From positions 1 to 64,000 of the forward strand of contig NZ_KK069989.1 in assembly GCF_000576425.1 (NCBI RefSeq): a DNA stretch of 64,000 nucleotides, written 5' to 3'. Numbering within the stretch: position 1 is the first letter of the stretch; each line of letters starts with the position of its first letter. The notes below the pieces were generated by a model. The model did no database searches. It worked only from the letters and a program-made list of their open reading frames with translations, and was not told the DNA's origin. The DNA comes from Brachybacterium phenoliresistens (lineage in GTDB: Bacteria > Actinomycetota > Actinomycetes > Actinomycetales > Dermabacteraceae). Positions 44,797 to 53,910 of this stretch are shown in pieces. Position numbers and translations under genes: made by a program.

Positions 44797-45720
44797 ATGG
44801 CGACGACAGCCGCCCCGGCCGCGCTCACGGCCGCATCGCCGCCGCGGCGCCGGGCCCGCAGCTACCTGCACCGCAGCTACCCGCTGTGGTACTACCTGCC
44901 CGCCGCGGTGCTCTTCCTCGTGTTCTTCGTGGTGCCGACCTTCGCGTCGTTCTTCTTCAGCCTGACGCGCTGGTCGCTGTTCGACTGGGAGTTCATCGGC
45001 CTGAAGAACTACGCGCAGTTCCTCAGCGAGCCGCAGATGATCGGCTCCCTGCGCAACACGGTCGTGTACGCCTTCCTCACCAGCGGGGCGAAGGTCGTGC
45101 TCGGCATGGCGCTGGGCCTGCTGCTGACCTCGCAGATACGGGCCCGCGGCCTGCTGCGCTCGATGGTGTTCTTCCCCGTGCTGGTCTCGACCATCGGCGT
45201 CGGCATCATGTTCACGACGATGATGCATCCGACCGAGGGGCTCATCAACAGCGCCCTGTCGATCGTGGGGATCGAGGGCCCGAAGTGGCTCGCGAACCCC
45301 CAGCTCGCGCTGATCTCGGTGGCGCTGGTGGACATCTGGAAGGGCGTGGGCCTGGCCACGGTCATCTACATGGCCGGCATCACCGCGATCCCGGTCGAGT
45401 ACTACGAGGCCGCGAAGGTCGACGGCTCCAGCGCCGCCAGCTCCTTCTGGCACATCACCCTGCCGCTGGCGCGGCCGGCGACGTTCACGGTGATCACGCT
45501 GTCGCTGATCGGCGGCCTGCGGTCCTTTGACCTCATCTGGGCGATGACCAAGGGCGGCCCGGGATTCGCCTCCGACGTCCTCGCGTCCGTCGTCTACAAG
45601 CAGTACCAGGCCGGGTTCTACGGGCTCTCCACCGCCGGGAACGTGGTCATGTTCATCGTGGTCATGGCGATCGTGCTGCCGCTGAACTACTTCATGCGCA
45701 AGGCGGAGGTCGAGCAATGA
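44797..45720 (+). CDS. ABC sugar permease, MalF type (CUT1)
   Basis: A 307-residue permease with six helices. It begins with a cytoplasmic Ala/Arg-rich segment, then LWYYLPAAVLFLVFFVVPTFASFFFSLTRWSLFDWEFIGLKNY. The EAA loop is YYEAAKVDGSSAASSFWHITLPLARP. It lies 4 bases after the binding-protein gene and overlaps the next permease as ATGA. It forms the channel with that partner. No ATPase gene is adjacent, so a shared ATPase is expected. The substrate is probably the same oligosaccharide bound by the upstream lipoprotein. Confidence 0.93.
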   Translation: MATTAAPAALTAASPPRRRARSYLHRSYPLWYYLPAAVLFLVFFVVPTFASFFFSLTRWSLFDWEFIGLKNYAQFLSEPQMIGSLRNTVVYAFLTSGAKVVLGMALGLLLTSQIRARGLLRSMVFFPVLVSTIGVGIMFTTMMHPTEGLINSALSIVGIEGPKWLANPQLALISVALVDIWKGVGLATVIYMAGITAIPVEYYEAAKVDGSSAASSFWHITLPLARPATFTVITLSLIGGLRSFDLIWAMTKGGPGFASDVLASVVYKQYQAGFYGLSTAGNVVMFIVVMAIVLPLNYFMRKAEVEQ

Positions 45721-46547
45721 GGCATCAGGTCCGTGTCAACGTCGTCAGCGCGCTGACGTTCCTCGTCTTCTTCGTGGTCTTCGTCGTGCCGTTCGCGCTG
45801 GTGATCAACAATGCGGTGAAGGACCGGCAGGAATCGGCGAAGCTCGACCTGTCGATGCCCACCTCCTTCCATCTGCTGGAGAACCTGCAGGAGGTGTTCG
45901 CGGCCCGGGACTACATGCTCGTCACCGCGATGATCAACTCGACGATCCTCACCGTGACCTCGGTGGCGGCGATGGTCGTGGTCGCCGCGATGGTCGGGTT
46001 CGTCCTCCAGCGCCGCAGCAGCCGGGTGAACGGGCTGGTCAACGCGATGGTGCTGATGGGGCTGATCGTGCCGCCGGCCGTGGTGCCGACGATCTGGGTG
46101 CTGCAGAGCCTGGGGCTGTTCAAGACCCTCCCCGGCCTGATCCTCATCGAGATCACCTACGGGCTCGCGTTCTGCGTCCTGCTGTTCCGCGCGTTCGTGA
46201 GCACCGTCCCGCGGGAGCTGGACGAGGCCGCGATCATCGACGGCTGCGGGCCGCTGCGTCTGTTCTTCCAGGTGATCCTGCCGCTGCTGAAGCCGACCGT
46301 GGTGACCGTGATCGTGGTGCAGTCGGTGGCCGTGTTCAACGACTTCGTCCACCCGCTGTACTTCCTGCCCGGCGACGAGAACGCGACCGTGCAGCTGACG
46401 CTGTACAACTTCCTGAGCCAGTACTCCACGCAGTGGAACCTGCTGTTCATGGACATCCTGCTCATCACCATCCCGCCGCTGCTGGTCTTCCTGTTCTTCA
46501 ACCGCCAGATCGTCGCCGGCATGACCTCGGGAGCGGTCAAGGGCTGA
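45717..46547 (+). CDS. ABC sugar permease, MalG type (CUT1)
   Basis: A 276-residue permease with six membrane segments and the EAA loop ELDEAAIIDGCGPLRLFFQVILPLLKP. It is the partner of the preceding MalF-type permease, with which it shares an ATGA overlap. The C-terminal FFNRQIVAGMTSGAVKG is the usual MalG-like end. Its stop codon lies inside the first copy of a 43-bp direct repeat. Confidence 0.93.
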   Translation: MRHQVRVNVVSALTFLVFFVVFVVPFALVINNAVKDRQESAKLDLSMPTSFHLLENLQEVFAARDYMLVTAMINSTILTVTSVAAMVVVAAMVGFVLQRRSSRVNGLVNAMVLMGLIVPPAVVPTIWVLQSLGLFKTLPGLILIEITYGLAFCVLLFRAFVSTVPRELDEAAIIDGCGPLRLFFQVILPLLKPTVVTVIVVQSVAVFNDFVHPLYFLPGDENATVQLTLYNFLSQYSTQWNLLFMDILLITIPPLLVFLFFNRQIVAGMTSGAVKG

Positions 46548-46584
46548 TCGACGACGGCTCCGCCCGGAGGCGGCGCGAGGGACG
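46542..46584. repeat. 43-bp perfect direct repeat, copy 1
   Basis: Identical to 46631-46673, offset by 89 bases. This copy begins in the last codons of the permease gene and contains its TGA stop. No matching gene or transposon lies between the copies, so a local tandem duplication of the operon end is likely. Confidence 0.9.
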
Positions 46585-46630
46585 AGCGTCGCCGCAGGGC
46601 GGTGCCGAGGAGATCGGCCGGAGGAGAAGA

Positions 46631-46673
46631 GGCTGATCGACGACGGCTCCGCCCGGAGGCGGCGCGAGGGACG
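46631..46673. repeat. 43-bp perfect direct repeat, copy 2
   Basis: Second copy of the repeat at 46542-46584. It ends 4 bases before the -35/operator region of the next binding-protein gene, so the duplication moved that promoter away from the upstream operon end. Confidence 0.9.
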
Positions 46674-46677
46674 GCTC

Positions 46678-46707
46678 TTGCACGTTTCAAAACGCTGTGA
46701 CTAGGCT
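46678..46707 (+). promoter_or_regulatory. Promoter and LacI-type operator for the orphan binding-protein gene
   Basis: -35 TTGCAC (46678-46683) and -10 TAGGCT (46702-46707) are 18 bases apart. The -35 box is part of TTGCACGTTTCAA (46678-46690), a one-base-shorter variant of the TTGAAACG-type operator. Repressor binding would cover the -35 box. Confidence 0.6.
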
Positions 46708-46741
46708 CGAAGCGCCGCACCCGCCGTTCGAAGGAGAACAG

Positions 46742-48061
46742 ATGCCGGCCCATCCCCGCCCCCTGCCCACCTCCCGACTCCCGCGCCGCGCCGCCCTCGC
46801 GGTCCCGCCCGCCCTGCTCGCCCTCTCCGCCTGCGGGCCGAACCGGTCCGGAGGCGGCGACGGCGAGGGCGGCGACGGCTCCCTCCGCTTCGCGTGGTGG
46901 GGCAACGAGAAGCGCGATGCGCTCACGAACCAGGCCCTCGAGCTGTACCTCGAGCAGCACGACGGCGTGAGCGTCTCGGCCGAGCCCACCGACTGGGGCG
47001 GCTACTGGGACCGGCTCGCCACCCAGATCGCCGGCGGCGACATCCCCGACATCATCCAGATGGACGAGGGGTACCTGGCCGAGTACGCCAGCCGCGACGT
47101 GCTGCTGGACCTCTCGGGGACCGACCTCGAGACCTCGGCCTTCGACCCGGCGGCGCTGGATGCCGGCACGGTCGACGGCGGGCTGTTCGCGATCAACGCG
47201 GGGATCAACGCCCCCGTGCTGCTGGCGAACCCGGCCGTGTTCGAGGCGGCCGGCGTGGAGATGCCCGACGACTCCACCTGGACGTGGGACGAGCTCGTCG
47301 ACCTCGCCTCCCGCATCACGGAGGGCACCGAGGACGGCACCTACGGCGTGCAGCAGCTCGGCATCCAGGGCGATCCGCCGCTGAGCGTCTTCCTGCGCCA
47401 GCTCGGCGCGCAGAGGTTCTCCGACGAGGGGATCGGCTTCACCGCCGAGCACCTCCAGCAGTGGATGGAGCTCGCCCTGCGCCTGCAGGACACCGGCGCC
47501 GCCCCGCCGGCGGACGTCGCCGTCGAGGAGTCCGGGCAGACGGTCGACCAGTCCCTGTTCGCGGTCGGCCGGTGCGCGCTGCAGTCGCAGTGGTCCAACC
47601 AGATCGTCACCCTCGACGGGCCGCTGGACGGGACCGTCGTCCCCCTGCGGATGCCGTCGATGACCGGCTCGGCGGCTGATGCCCAGCTCTGGTACAAGGC
47701 CTCGATGTACTTCTCCGTCTCGGCGAGCTCCTCGAACCAGGATGCCGCCGTGGCCCTCGTGGACTGGCTGGTCAACTCTCCCGATGCCGGGAGGATCCTG
47801 CTGGCCGAGCGCGGCGTGCCCGCCAACCTCGACGTGCGGGAGGCGATCGCGGGGGAGCTCGGGGCCTCCGATGCGAAGGCGGCGGACTTCATCGCGGCCA
47901 TCGCCGAGGAGCTGGGCGACCCGCCGCACATCACCCCGCCGGGCGGCAGCGCCGTCGGCGATGCGGTGCAGCGCGCGATGGAGGACGTCGTCTTCGGCCG
48001 CGCGGACCCGGCGACCGCGAGCGCGGCCGCGGTCGCCGAGGCCGAGGCGGCCCTGGGCTGA
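46742..48061 (+). CDS. Carbohydrate ABC solute-binding lipoprotein (CUT1 type), orphan
   Basis: A 439-residue lipoprotein with lipobox LSAC at Cys31. The mature part LRFAWWGNEKRDALTNQALELYLEQ, GYWDRLATQIAGGDIPDIIQMDEGYLAEYASRDVLLDL, DDSTWTWDELVDL and PSMTGSAADAQLWYKASMYFSVSA is closely related to the binding protein at 19068. No permease follows; the next gene is a LacI regulator. It may supply the permeases of either ABC system. AAGGAGA lies before the ATG. It shares the operator type of the rhamnose regulon, which suggests induction together with rhamnoside genes. Confidence 0.9.
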   Translation: MPAHPRPLPTSRLPRRAALAVPPALLALSACGPNRSGGGDGEGGDGSLRFAWWGNEKRDALTNQALELYLEQHDGVSVSAEPTDWGGYWDRLATQIAGGDIPDIIQMDEGYLAEYASRDVLLDLSGTDLETSAFDPAALDAGTVDGGLFAINAGINAPVLLANPAVFEAAGVEMPDDSTWTWDELVDLASRITEGTEDGTYGVQQLGIQGDPPLSVFLRQLGAQRFSDEGIGFTAEHLQQWMELALRLQDTGAAPPADVAVEESGQTVDQSLFAVGRCALQSQWSNQIVTLDGPLDGTVVPLRMPSMTGSAADAQLWYKASMYFSVSASSSNQDAAVALVDWLVNSPDAGRILLAERGVPANLDVREAIAGELGASDAKAADFIAAIAEELGDPPHITPPGGSAVGDAVQRAMEDVVFGRADPATASAAAVAEAEAALG

Positions 48062-48135
48062 GCGGAGCCGCCGCGGAGCGCCGCCCGGGCCGATAGGCTC
48101 CAGGCAACCCTGACCAGCGAAGGAGCATGCCCGAC

Positions 48136-49173
48136 ATGGCAAGCATCAAGGACGTGGCCCGCGCCGCCGGCGTGTCCATCGGCACGGTCTCCAACGTCCT
48201 GAACCGGCCCGACATCGTCTCCCCGGCCCGGCGCTCGGCCGTGGAGGCGGCGATCGCGGAGCTCGGCTACGTGCGCAACGACGCGGCCCGGCAGCTGAAG
48301 GCGGGCCGCTCCCAGACCGTCGGGTGCATCGTCCTGGACATCTCCAACCCGTTCTACGCCCAGCTCGCCGCCGGCGCGGAGATGGCGGCGGAATCCTCCG
48401 GCATCGGCGTGCTCACCGGGAACTCGGGCCATCGCGTCGAGCGGGAGCGCCTGCAGCTGTCGCTGTTCGAGGAGCAGCGGGTGCGGGGCATCCTGCTGGC
48501 CTCCCGCGGCGGGACCGAGGACCTGGTGCGCGCCATCCATGACCGCGGCACCCCGATCATCCTCATGGAGACCGATGAGCACGAGGACTCCTTCTGCTCC
48601 GTCTCCACCGACGACCGCGCGGGGGGCCGCATGGCCGTCGCGCACCTGCTGCAGACGGGCCGGCGGCGCATCGCCGTGGTCGCCGCGAAGCTCGAGCTGC
48701 GCCAGGTCGAGGCCCGCATCGCCGGGGCCCGGGCCGCGGTGGACGCCGTCGAGGGCGCGAGCCTGGAGATCATCGAGGCCGATGACCTCACCGTCCTCGC
48801 CGGCCGGGCGGCCGGCTCCGCGATCGCCGCCCGCCCAGCGCGGAAGCGGCCCGACGGCGTGTTCTGCGTCAACGACCTCGTCGCCGCCGGCGTGATGCAG
48901 GCCTTCGCCTTCGAGGACCGCATCCGCATGCCCGAGGATGTCGCGCTGATCGGCTACGACGACATCGCCTTCTCGCGCAGCACCATCGTCCCGCTCAGCT
49001 CCGTCGCCCAGGCCGCCGAGATGATGGGCCGCACCGCCTACGCCCTGCTCGAGGAGGAGGTCGCCTACGGCGACGAGCACGTGCACCGCCACGTGACCTT
49101 CCGCCCCGAGCTCGTGGTGCGCCGCTCCACCGACCCGGAGGCGAAGGACCCGATGGAGACCGACGGGCGCTGA
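48136..49173 (+). CDS. LacI-family regulator, candidate rhamnose/rhamnoside repressor
   Basis: A 345-residue regulator with HTH and hinge ASIKDVARAAGVSIGTVSNVLNRPDIVSPARRSAVEAAIAELGYVRN and a sensor domain (VGCIVLDISNPFYAQLAAGAE ... LIGYDDIAFSRSTIVPLSSV). The ATG at 48136 is preferred to 48127, because GGAG leaves only one base to the latter. It lies between the orphan binding-protein gene and a GH78-like gene. It is the most economical candidate for binding the TTGAAACG-type sites found at five promoters. A possible -10 TAGGCT lies in the short upstream gap. The effector is unknown. Confidence 0.88.
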   Translation: MASIKDVARAAGVSIGTVSNVLNRPDIVSPARRSAVEAAIAELGYVRNDAARQLKAGRSQTVGCIVLDISNPFYAQLAAGAEMAAESSGIGVLTGNSGHRVERERLQLSLFEEQRVRGILLASRGGTEDLVRAIHDRGTPIILMETDEHEDSFCSVSTDDRAGGRMAVAHLLQTGRRRIAVVAAKLELRQVEARIAGARAAVDAVEGASLEIIEADDLTVLAGRAAGSAIAARPARKRPDGVFCVNDLVAAGVMQAFAFEDRIRMPEDVALIGYDDIAFSRSTIVPLSSVAQAAEMMGRTAYALLEEEVAYGDEHVHRHVTFRPELVVRRSTDPEAKDPMETDGR

Positions 49174-49266
49174 CCCCACCGCACGCCGCGCCGGCCGCCC
49201 GACGGCCGAGCCGCGGCCCGCACCCCACCGGACCAGCCCGAACCCCACCGGACCAGGAGGTCCCCC

Positions 49267-52020
49267 ATGCCCGTCGCCGCCGACGCCGGCCCGTCCGCCG
49301 ATCCCTCCCTCGGGCATCTCGCCGAGGCCGCCGCGATCTGGGCCCCCGCGGCTCCGGTCCCCTGGAGGGACGTGGTGCTCGAGGCGACCGTGCGCCGCGA
49401 CGCGATCCGCCAGGACGGCGCGCGGCCCGTGGTCGGAGCCGGCATGGACACCGACGGCGCCCGCCGGTTCCAGCTGCTGGTGCGCGCGGCCGATGCCGGC
49501 ACCGCGTACGTCGCGACCGTCGACCCCGAGGCCGGCCGGGCGAGCCTCGTCCTGCTGCAGGCCGGCGTCGAGACGCCGCTGGCCACGGGGGAGTGGCCGC
49601 TCGAGGACCGCGCCGAGGAGACCGTCCGCCTCGCCGCCCGCGGCGACCGCCTCACCCTCGAGGTCGGCGGGACGGTGATCCTCGAGGCGCGCGACGGGAC
49701 GCTCGCGCACGGGGCCGTGGGCATCGGCTGCCCGGGCCGCGCCCGCGCCCAGATCCTGCGGTTCTGCGCCCGCGACGGCGAGGGCGCCCTGCTGGCCGGG
49801 GACGGCACCCCCTGGGACCGCCCTGCCAGCGGGGAGCGCGACGAGGACGGGGTGCTCCACCTCGCCGAGCGCTCCCGCGGCCTGCTGCCGCCGCAGGCCC
49901 AGTGGGCCTTCCTGCGCCGCGGGTTCGACCTCCCCGCCGATCAGGCGGTCCGCTCGGCGACGGTGCGCCTGGCCGCCGCATCGGCCGAGCCGGCCCGGCA
50001 GTTCGTGGCGCGGGTGCGCCTGAACGGCCAGGAGCTGGGCCTCGGTCCCGTGCGCGCCATCGCGCAGGAGCATCGGGTCGAGGTGCTCGATGCCGCCGCG
50101 GCCGTGCGCCCGGGGGCCAACGCCCTCGGCATCATCGCCTGCACCAGCGCCGACCAGCGCGTCCAGCTCGAGCTGGAGGTCGTCCTCTCGGGCGGCGCGG
50201 TGCACCGGATCCTCACCGACGGCAGCTGGCGCGCCCTCGCCGGGGACGCCGCCTACCCGCCGGCCGGCAGCATCGGCACCGGCTACTTCTCGGCCCCGCG
50301 CGAGCATCTGCGGGCGCCCGCGTACCCGCACGGCTTCGACCTGCCCGGCTTCGACGACTCCGCCTGGGACGCCCCCGTCCTGCGGCCCTCCCTGGCCCCG
50401 CTGGCGGTGAACCCGGCCCGTCCCGTGCGCGCCGTGATGCATCGGCCCATCTCCTCGCGGCGGCTCGCCGACGGCACGCTCGCCCTGGACCTGGGCGGGA
50501 CGGTCGTCGGCGGCCTCGCCCTCGAGGGCGTGCCGGAGGCCTGCGACCTCACCCTGCGCTTCGGGGAGATGCTCGACGCCGACGGCCGGGTGCGCTCGCG
50601 CCTGTCCACCGGCAACCACTACGAGGACCGCTGGGAGCTCACCGGGCGGCAGGGCCCCGTCGCCACCTGGGGATGGAGGGTGTTCCGCTATGCCGAGATC
50701 AGCGGGCTGCCCGAGGGCTTCGACGCCTCCGGGATCCGCGCCCTCGGCCACGAGCTGCCCCTGGGGGAGCTGAGCACCTACACCGCGAGCGACCCGGCGC
50801 TGCAGCGGATCCTCGACCTGTGCACCCGGACCATGGTGCAGAACAACGGGAACCTGCTGGTGGACTCGTGGAGCCGCGAGCGCGAGCCCTACGAGGCCGA
50901 CGCCTACCTCCAGGCCCGCGCGAACGCCGCCCTGAGCACGGACGAGCCCTTCGCCGGCTACGCGCTGGACTACCTGCTGCGCCGCCGCACCTGGCCCACC
51001 GAATGGCCGTTCTACCTGGTGCTCCTGGCCTGGCACCACTACCTGCGCTTCGGGGACCGCGAGGCGCTCGCGCGCCGCCGCGACCAGCTGGCGCAGCTGC
51101 TGCCCCTGGCATGGATCGACCCCGCGACCGGGCTGGTGCGGAAGCGGCACGGCAGCGACGGCTCGAGCAGCCGGATCGACCACGACATCGTCGACTGGCC
51201 CCCGTCCGAGCGGGACGGCTACCTCTTCGGTCCGGTGAACACCGTGGTCAACGCCGTCGCCCTCGGGGCGATCGACGCGATGGCGCGGATCGACGCCGCG
51301 CTGGAGCACCCCGGGGCCCGGCGCCACGCCGAGACCGCCGATGCCCTCCGCGCCGCCATCGGCGCGCACCTGTGGGACGAGGCGCAGGGCACCTACCACG
51401 ACGGCCTCGACGCCGACGGCGCGCCCCTTCCCCATGCCGGCTCCCACGCCGGGGCCTTCGCCGTGTCCATGGGCGCGGCCGACGCCGAGCGCACCCGCCG
51501 CACGGCCGACTTCCTGGCCCGGCGCGGCATGCGGGTGAGCGTGTACGCGGCGCCCTACCTGCTGGACGCCCTGATCCTGGGCGGCCGGGCCGATGCGGCG
51601 CACGCCCTCCTCGTCGGGACGGGAGAGCGATCCTGGACGGCGATGCTCGAGGCGGGCGCCGGCGCGACCATGGAGGCCTGGAGCGAGCGGCTCAAGCCCA
51701 ACGTCAGCTGCGCCCACCCCTGGGCGGCCTCCCCGCTGTTCCTCGTGGCCGAGTCCTTCCTCGGCCTGACGGCCCTGGTCCCCGGCTGCTCCGAGGTCGC
51801 CCTCGTCCCGCAGCTGCCCGCCGCGATGGGGGAGATCCGCGCCCGCATGATGCTGCCGCCGGGCTGCCTGGAGGTCCTCGCCCGCACCGACGCGGAGGGT
51901 CTCACGCAGCTCGCCGTGACGGTCCCGGAGGGCATGACCTGCCGGGTCGGCGAGGGGGCCGGCGCCCCCGTGCTCGGCCCCGGCCGGCACACGGCCTCCG
52001 TGCCCGGCCCGCCGCAATGA
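49267..52020 (+). CDS. GH78-like alpha-L-rhamnosidase (divergent active-site motif)
   Basis: A 917-residue enzyme. N-terminal beta domains resemble a laminin-G-like segment followed by a rhamnosidase N-domain (ARVRLNGQELGLGPVRAIAQEHRVEVLDA). The barrel starts near QRILDLCTRTMVQNNGNLLVDSWSREREPYEADAYLQARAN, where the standard GH78 DCPQRDERxGWTGD is replaced by SREREPYEADAY. The pattern continues with ATMEAWSERLKPNVSCAHPWAASPLFLVAE, as in GH78. No signal peptide. It probably cuts a different rhamnosyl linkage from the other GH78 enzyme. An AGGAGG site precedes the ATG; the gene follows the LacI gene by 93 bases. Confidence 0.75.
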   Translation: MPVAADAGPSADPSLGHLAEAAAIWAPAAPVPWRDVVLEATVRRDAIRQDGARPVVGAGMDTDGARRFQLLVRAADAGTAYVATVDPEAGRASLVLLQAGVETPLATGEWPLEDRAEETVRLAARGDRLTLEVGGTVILEARDGTLAHGAVGIGCPGRARAQILRFCARDGEGALLAGDGTPWDRPASGERDEDGVLHLAERSRGLLPPQAQWAFLRRGFDLPADQAVRSATVRLAAASAEPARQFVARVRLNGQELGLGPVRAIAQEHRVEVLDAAAAVRPGANALGIIACTSADQRVQLELEVVLSGGAVHRILTDGSWRALAGDAAYPPAGSIGTGYFSAPREHLRAPAYPHGFDLPGFDDSAWDAPVLRPSLAPLAVNPARPVRAVMHRPISSRRLADGTLALDLGGTVVGGLALEGVPEACDLTLRFGEMLDADGRVRSRLSTGNHYEDRWELTGRQGPVATWGWRVFRYAEISGLPEGFDASGIRALGHELPLGELSTYTASDPALQRILDLCTRTMVQNNGNLLVDSWSREREPYEADAYLQARANAALSTDEPFAGYALDYLLRRRTWPTEWPFYLVLLAWHHYLRFGDREALARRRDQLAQLLPLAWIDPATGLVRKRHGSDGSSSRIDHDIVDWPPSERDGYLFGPVNTVVNAVALGAIDAMARIDAALEHPGARRHAETADALRAAIGAHLWDEAQGTYHDGLDADGAPLPHAGSHAGAFAVSMGAADAERTRRTADFLARRGMRVSVYAAPYLLDALILGGRADAAHALLVGTGERSWTAMLEAGAGATMEAWSERLKPNVSCAHPWAASPLFLVAESFLGLTALVPGCSEVALVPQLPAAMGEIRARMMLPPGCLEVLARTDAEGLTQLAVTVPEGMTCRVGEGAGAPVLGPGRHTASVPGPPQ

Positions 52021-52147
52021 TCCCGCCCGGCTCCCGGCGGTGATCCCGTCCGGCCCGCCGCAGGGACCGCACCTGGCGGCGCGGTGACCCCGTCCCGTCC
52101 ACGGCGGGCGTTGCCGGGGCGGGCGGACACGGAAGGCGCTCTGAGGT

Positions 52148-52177
52148 CCTCGAGCCAGGCAATCGCCTGGCTCGAGG
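52148..52177. terminator. Strong bidirectional hairpin terminator
   Basis: CCTCGAGCCAGGC (52148-52160) and GCCTGGCTCGAGG (52165-52177) form a perfect 13-bp stem with the loop AATC. It lies between the convergent GH78-like and rhaB genes and has the layout of an intrinsic terminator without a T-tract. Confidence 0.8.
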
Positions 52178-52233
52178 CTCTGGGGCGGCCGTTCGTGTTC
52201 GCGGCCGTGCGGTGATCGGCGGCCGCGCCGCGA

Positions 52234-53910
52234 TCAGGCGCTCGGCGTGAAGACCTCCAGGTCGACGCTCGCGCGCACGGCCTCGCGCATCGCACCCGGC
52301 GCAGAGCCGATGGCCCCGAGGGCGCGGGCCTGGACCGCGACGTTGCCCAGCGCGGTCGCCTCCATCGGGCCGGCCACCACCTCGATGCCGAGGGCATCGG
52401 CCGTGAGCTGGTTCAGCAGGGCGTTGCGGCTGCCGCCGCCGACGACGTGCAGGCGCTCCGGCAGCGGCTGACGGGCCAGACGGCAGGCGGTGTGCAGCTC
52501 GGTGCGGTACGTCTCGGCCAGGGACTCGAGGATGCAGCGCACCAGCTGCGCGGGAGAGCGCGGGAACTCGTCCTCGCCGCCGATCACCTCGGCGGCCGCG
52601 GTGACGCGGTCGGCCATGCGCCCGGGGGCGAGGAACTGCGGATCGGTCGGGTCGATGCGGAACCGCCCGCCGGGGACCGCGGCCGCGGCGGCCAGCAGCC
52701 CGTCCAGCTCGACGGAGGCGCCGTCCTCCTCCCACTGCCGGATCGACTCGCTGACCAGCCACATCCCGGCGACGTTCTTGAGGAACCGGAAGGTCCCGTC
52801 CACGCCGCGCTCGTTGGTGAAGCCGGCCTCGCGGGCGGCCTCGGTCGTGATCGGCGCGGACAGCTCGAGGCCGATCAGCGACCACGTCCCCGAGGAGATG
52901 TAGGCGACGGGGCCGTCCGCCGCGGCCGGCACCGCGAGCACCGCCGAGGCGGTGTCGTGCGAGGCCGCGGCGATCACCGGCACCTCGCCGATGCCCAGCT
53001 CCGTCGCGAGCTCCGGCAGGACGGTGCCGACCCGCTCGCCGGGCTCGACGAGCGGGGCCAGCAGGCCGGCGTCGAGCCCGGCCGAGCCGGCCGCTCCGGC
53101 CGGACCGTCCGCCCCGGCTGTACCGCCCGCTCCGGCCGCATCCGCTGCGTCCCGGCCGCCGGCCGCGGCGGCGAGCAGCTCGGTGGCCCAGGCGGGGGAG
53201 GCGGCCTCCAGCATGCCGGTGCTCGAGGCGTTGGTGATCTCCGTGCGCCGCTGCCCGGTGAGCAGGAAGGCGACGAGATCGGGGACCATCAGCAGCTGCG
53301 AGCCCTCCGGCAGCCGGCCCAGGCGGTCATCGGCCGCGAGCTGGTAGAGCGTGTTGAAGGGCTGCTGGGCGATGCCGGTCAGCGCGAACTGCCGCTCGCG
53401 GGAGACGATCCGCGCCACCTGGTCGGCGACCCCGTCGGTGCGGGAGTCGCGGTAGGCGATCACCTCGCCGCGGCGCGCGCCGTCCGGCCCGACGAGGGCG
53501 TAGTCCACGGCCCAGGAGTCGATGCCGATCGAGGAGATCCCCTCCAGCCCCCTCTCGCGGGCGAGGGCGCCGGCGGCGCGGAGACCCTCCCGGATCTGCT
53601 CCCACAGCGCGTCGATGTCCCAGCTCAGGTGCCCGTCGCGCTCGGCGAGGACGTTGGGGAAGCGCCGCGCCTCGTGCAGCTCGAGGCGGGCGGTCTCGCC
53701 CGGGCGGACGAGGCCGAGCATGACCCTGCCCGAGGTCGCCCCGAGGTCCACGGCCGCGACGGCGAGGGAGGGGTCGGCCGCCGCCCCATCGGCCGCAGCC
53801 GATGGGGCCGCCTCGGCGGATGCGACTGCCGCGGCCGATGCCGCTGCCTCGGTCGATGCGGGTGCCGCAGCGGATGCGGCTGCCGGCCCGGCGGCGTCCG
53901 CGCCGCTCAT
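52234..53910 (-). CDS. rhaB: Rhamnulokinase
   Basis: A 558-residue FGGY kinase that phosphorylates L-rhamnulose at C1. The ATP/phosphate motif is AVDLGATSGRVMLG (DLGATSGR at 55-62). Later come ISSIGIDSWAVDYALVG, GIAQQPFNTLYQL, AAASHDTASAVLAVP, ISSGTWSLIGLE and HVVGGGSRNALLNQLTADAL, all close to RhaB. Two low-complexity insertions are unusual: an Ala/Ser-rich N-terminal extension of 48 residues and an Ala/Gly/Asp stretch before GLDAGLLAPLVEPGE. The ATG overlaps the rhaEW stop as ATGA, so they are one translation unit. Confidence 0.93.
   Translation of the reverse strand: MSGADAAGPAAASAAAPASTEAAASAAAVASAEAAPSAAADGAAADPSLAVAAVDLGATSGRVMLGLVRPGETARLELHEARRFPNVLAERDGHLSWDIDALWEQIREGLRAAGALARERGLEGISSIGIDSWAVDYALVGPDGARRGEVIAYRDSRTDGVADQVARIVSRERQFALTGIAQQPFNTLYQLAADDRLGRLPEGSQLLMVPDLVAFLLTGQRRTEITNASSTGMLEAASPAWATELLAAAAGGRDAADAAGAGGTAGADGPAGAAGSAGLDAGLLAPLVEPGERVGTVLPELATELGIGEVPVIAAASHDTASAVLAVPAAADGPVAYISSGTWSLIGLELSAPITTEAAREAGFTNERGVDGTFRFLKNVAGMWLVSESIRQWEEDGASVELDGLLAAAAAVPGGRFRIDPTDPQFLAPGRMADRVTAAAEVIGGEDEFPRSPAQLVRCILESLAETYRTELHTACRLARQPLPERLHVVGGGSRNALLNQLTADALGIEVVAGPMEATALGNVAVQARALGAIGSAPGAMREAVRASVDLEVFTPSA

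Noticed and set aside
47341-52017. 1558-codon minus-strand open frame opposite the binding-protein, LacI and GH78-like genes
   Set aside because: Long antisense frames are expected where third positions are almost all G or C. The product is Gly/Ala/Arg/Val/His-rich with no recognisable domain, and the plus-strand genes are unambiguous.
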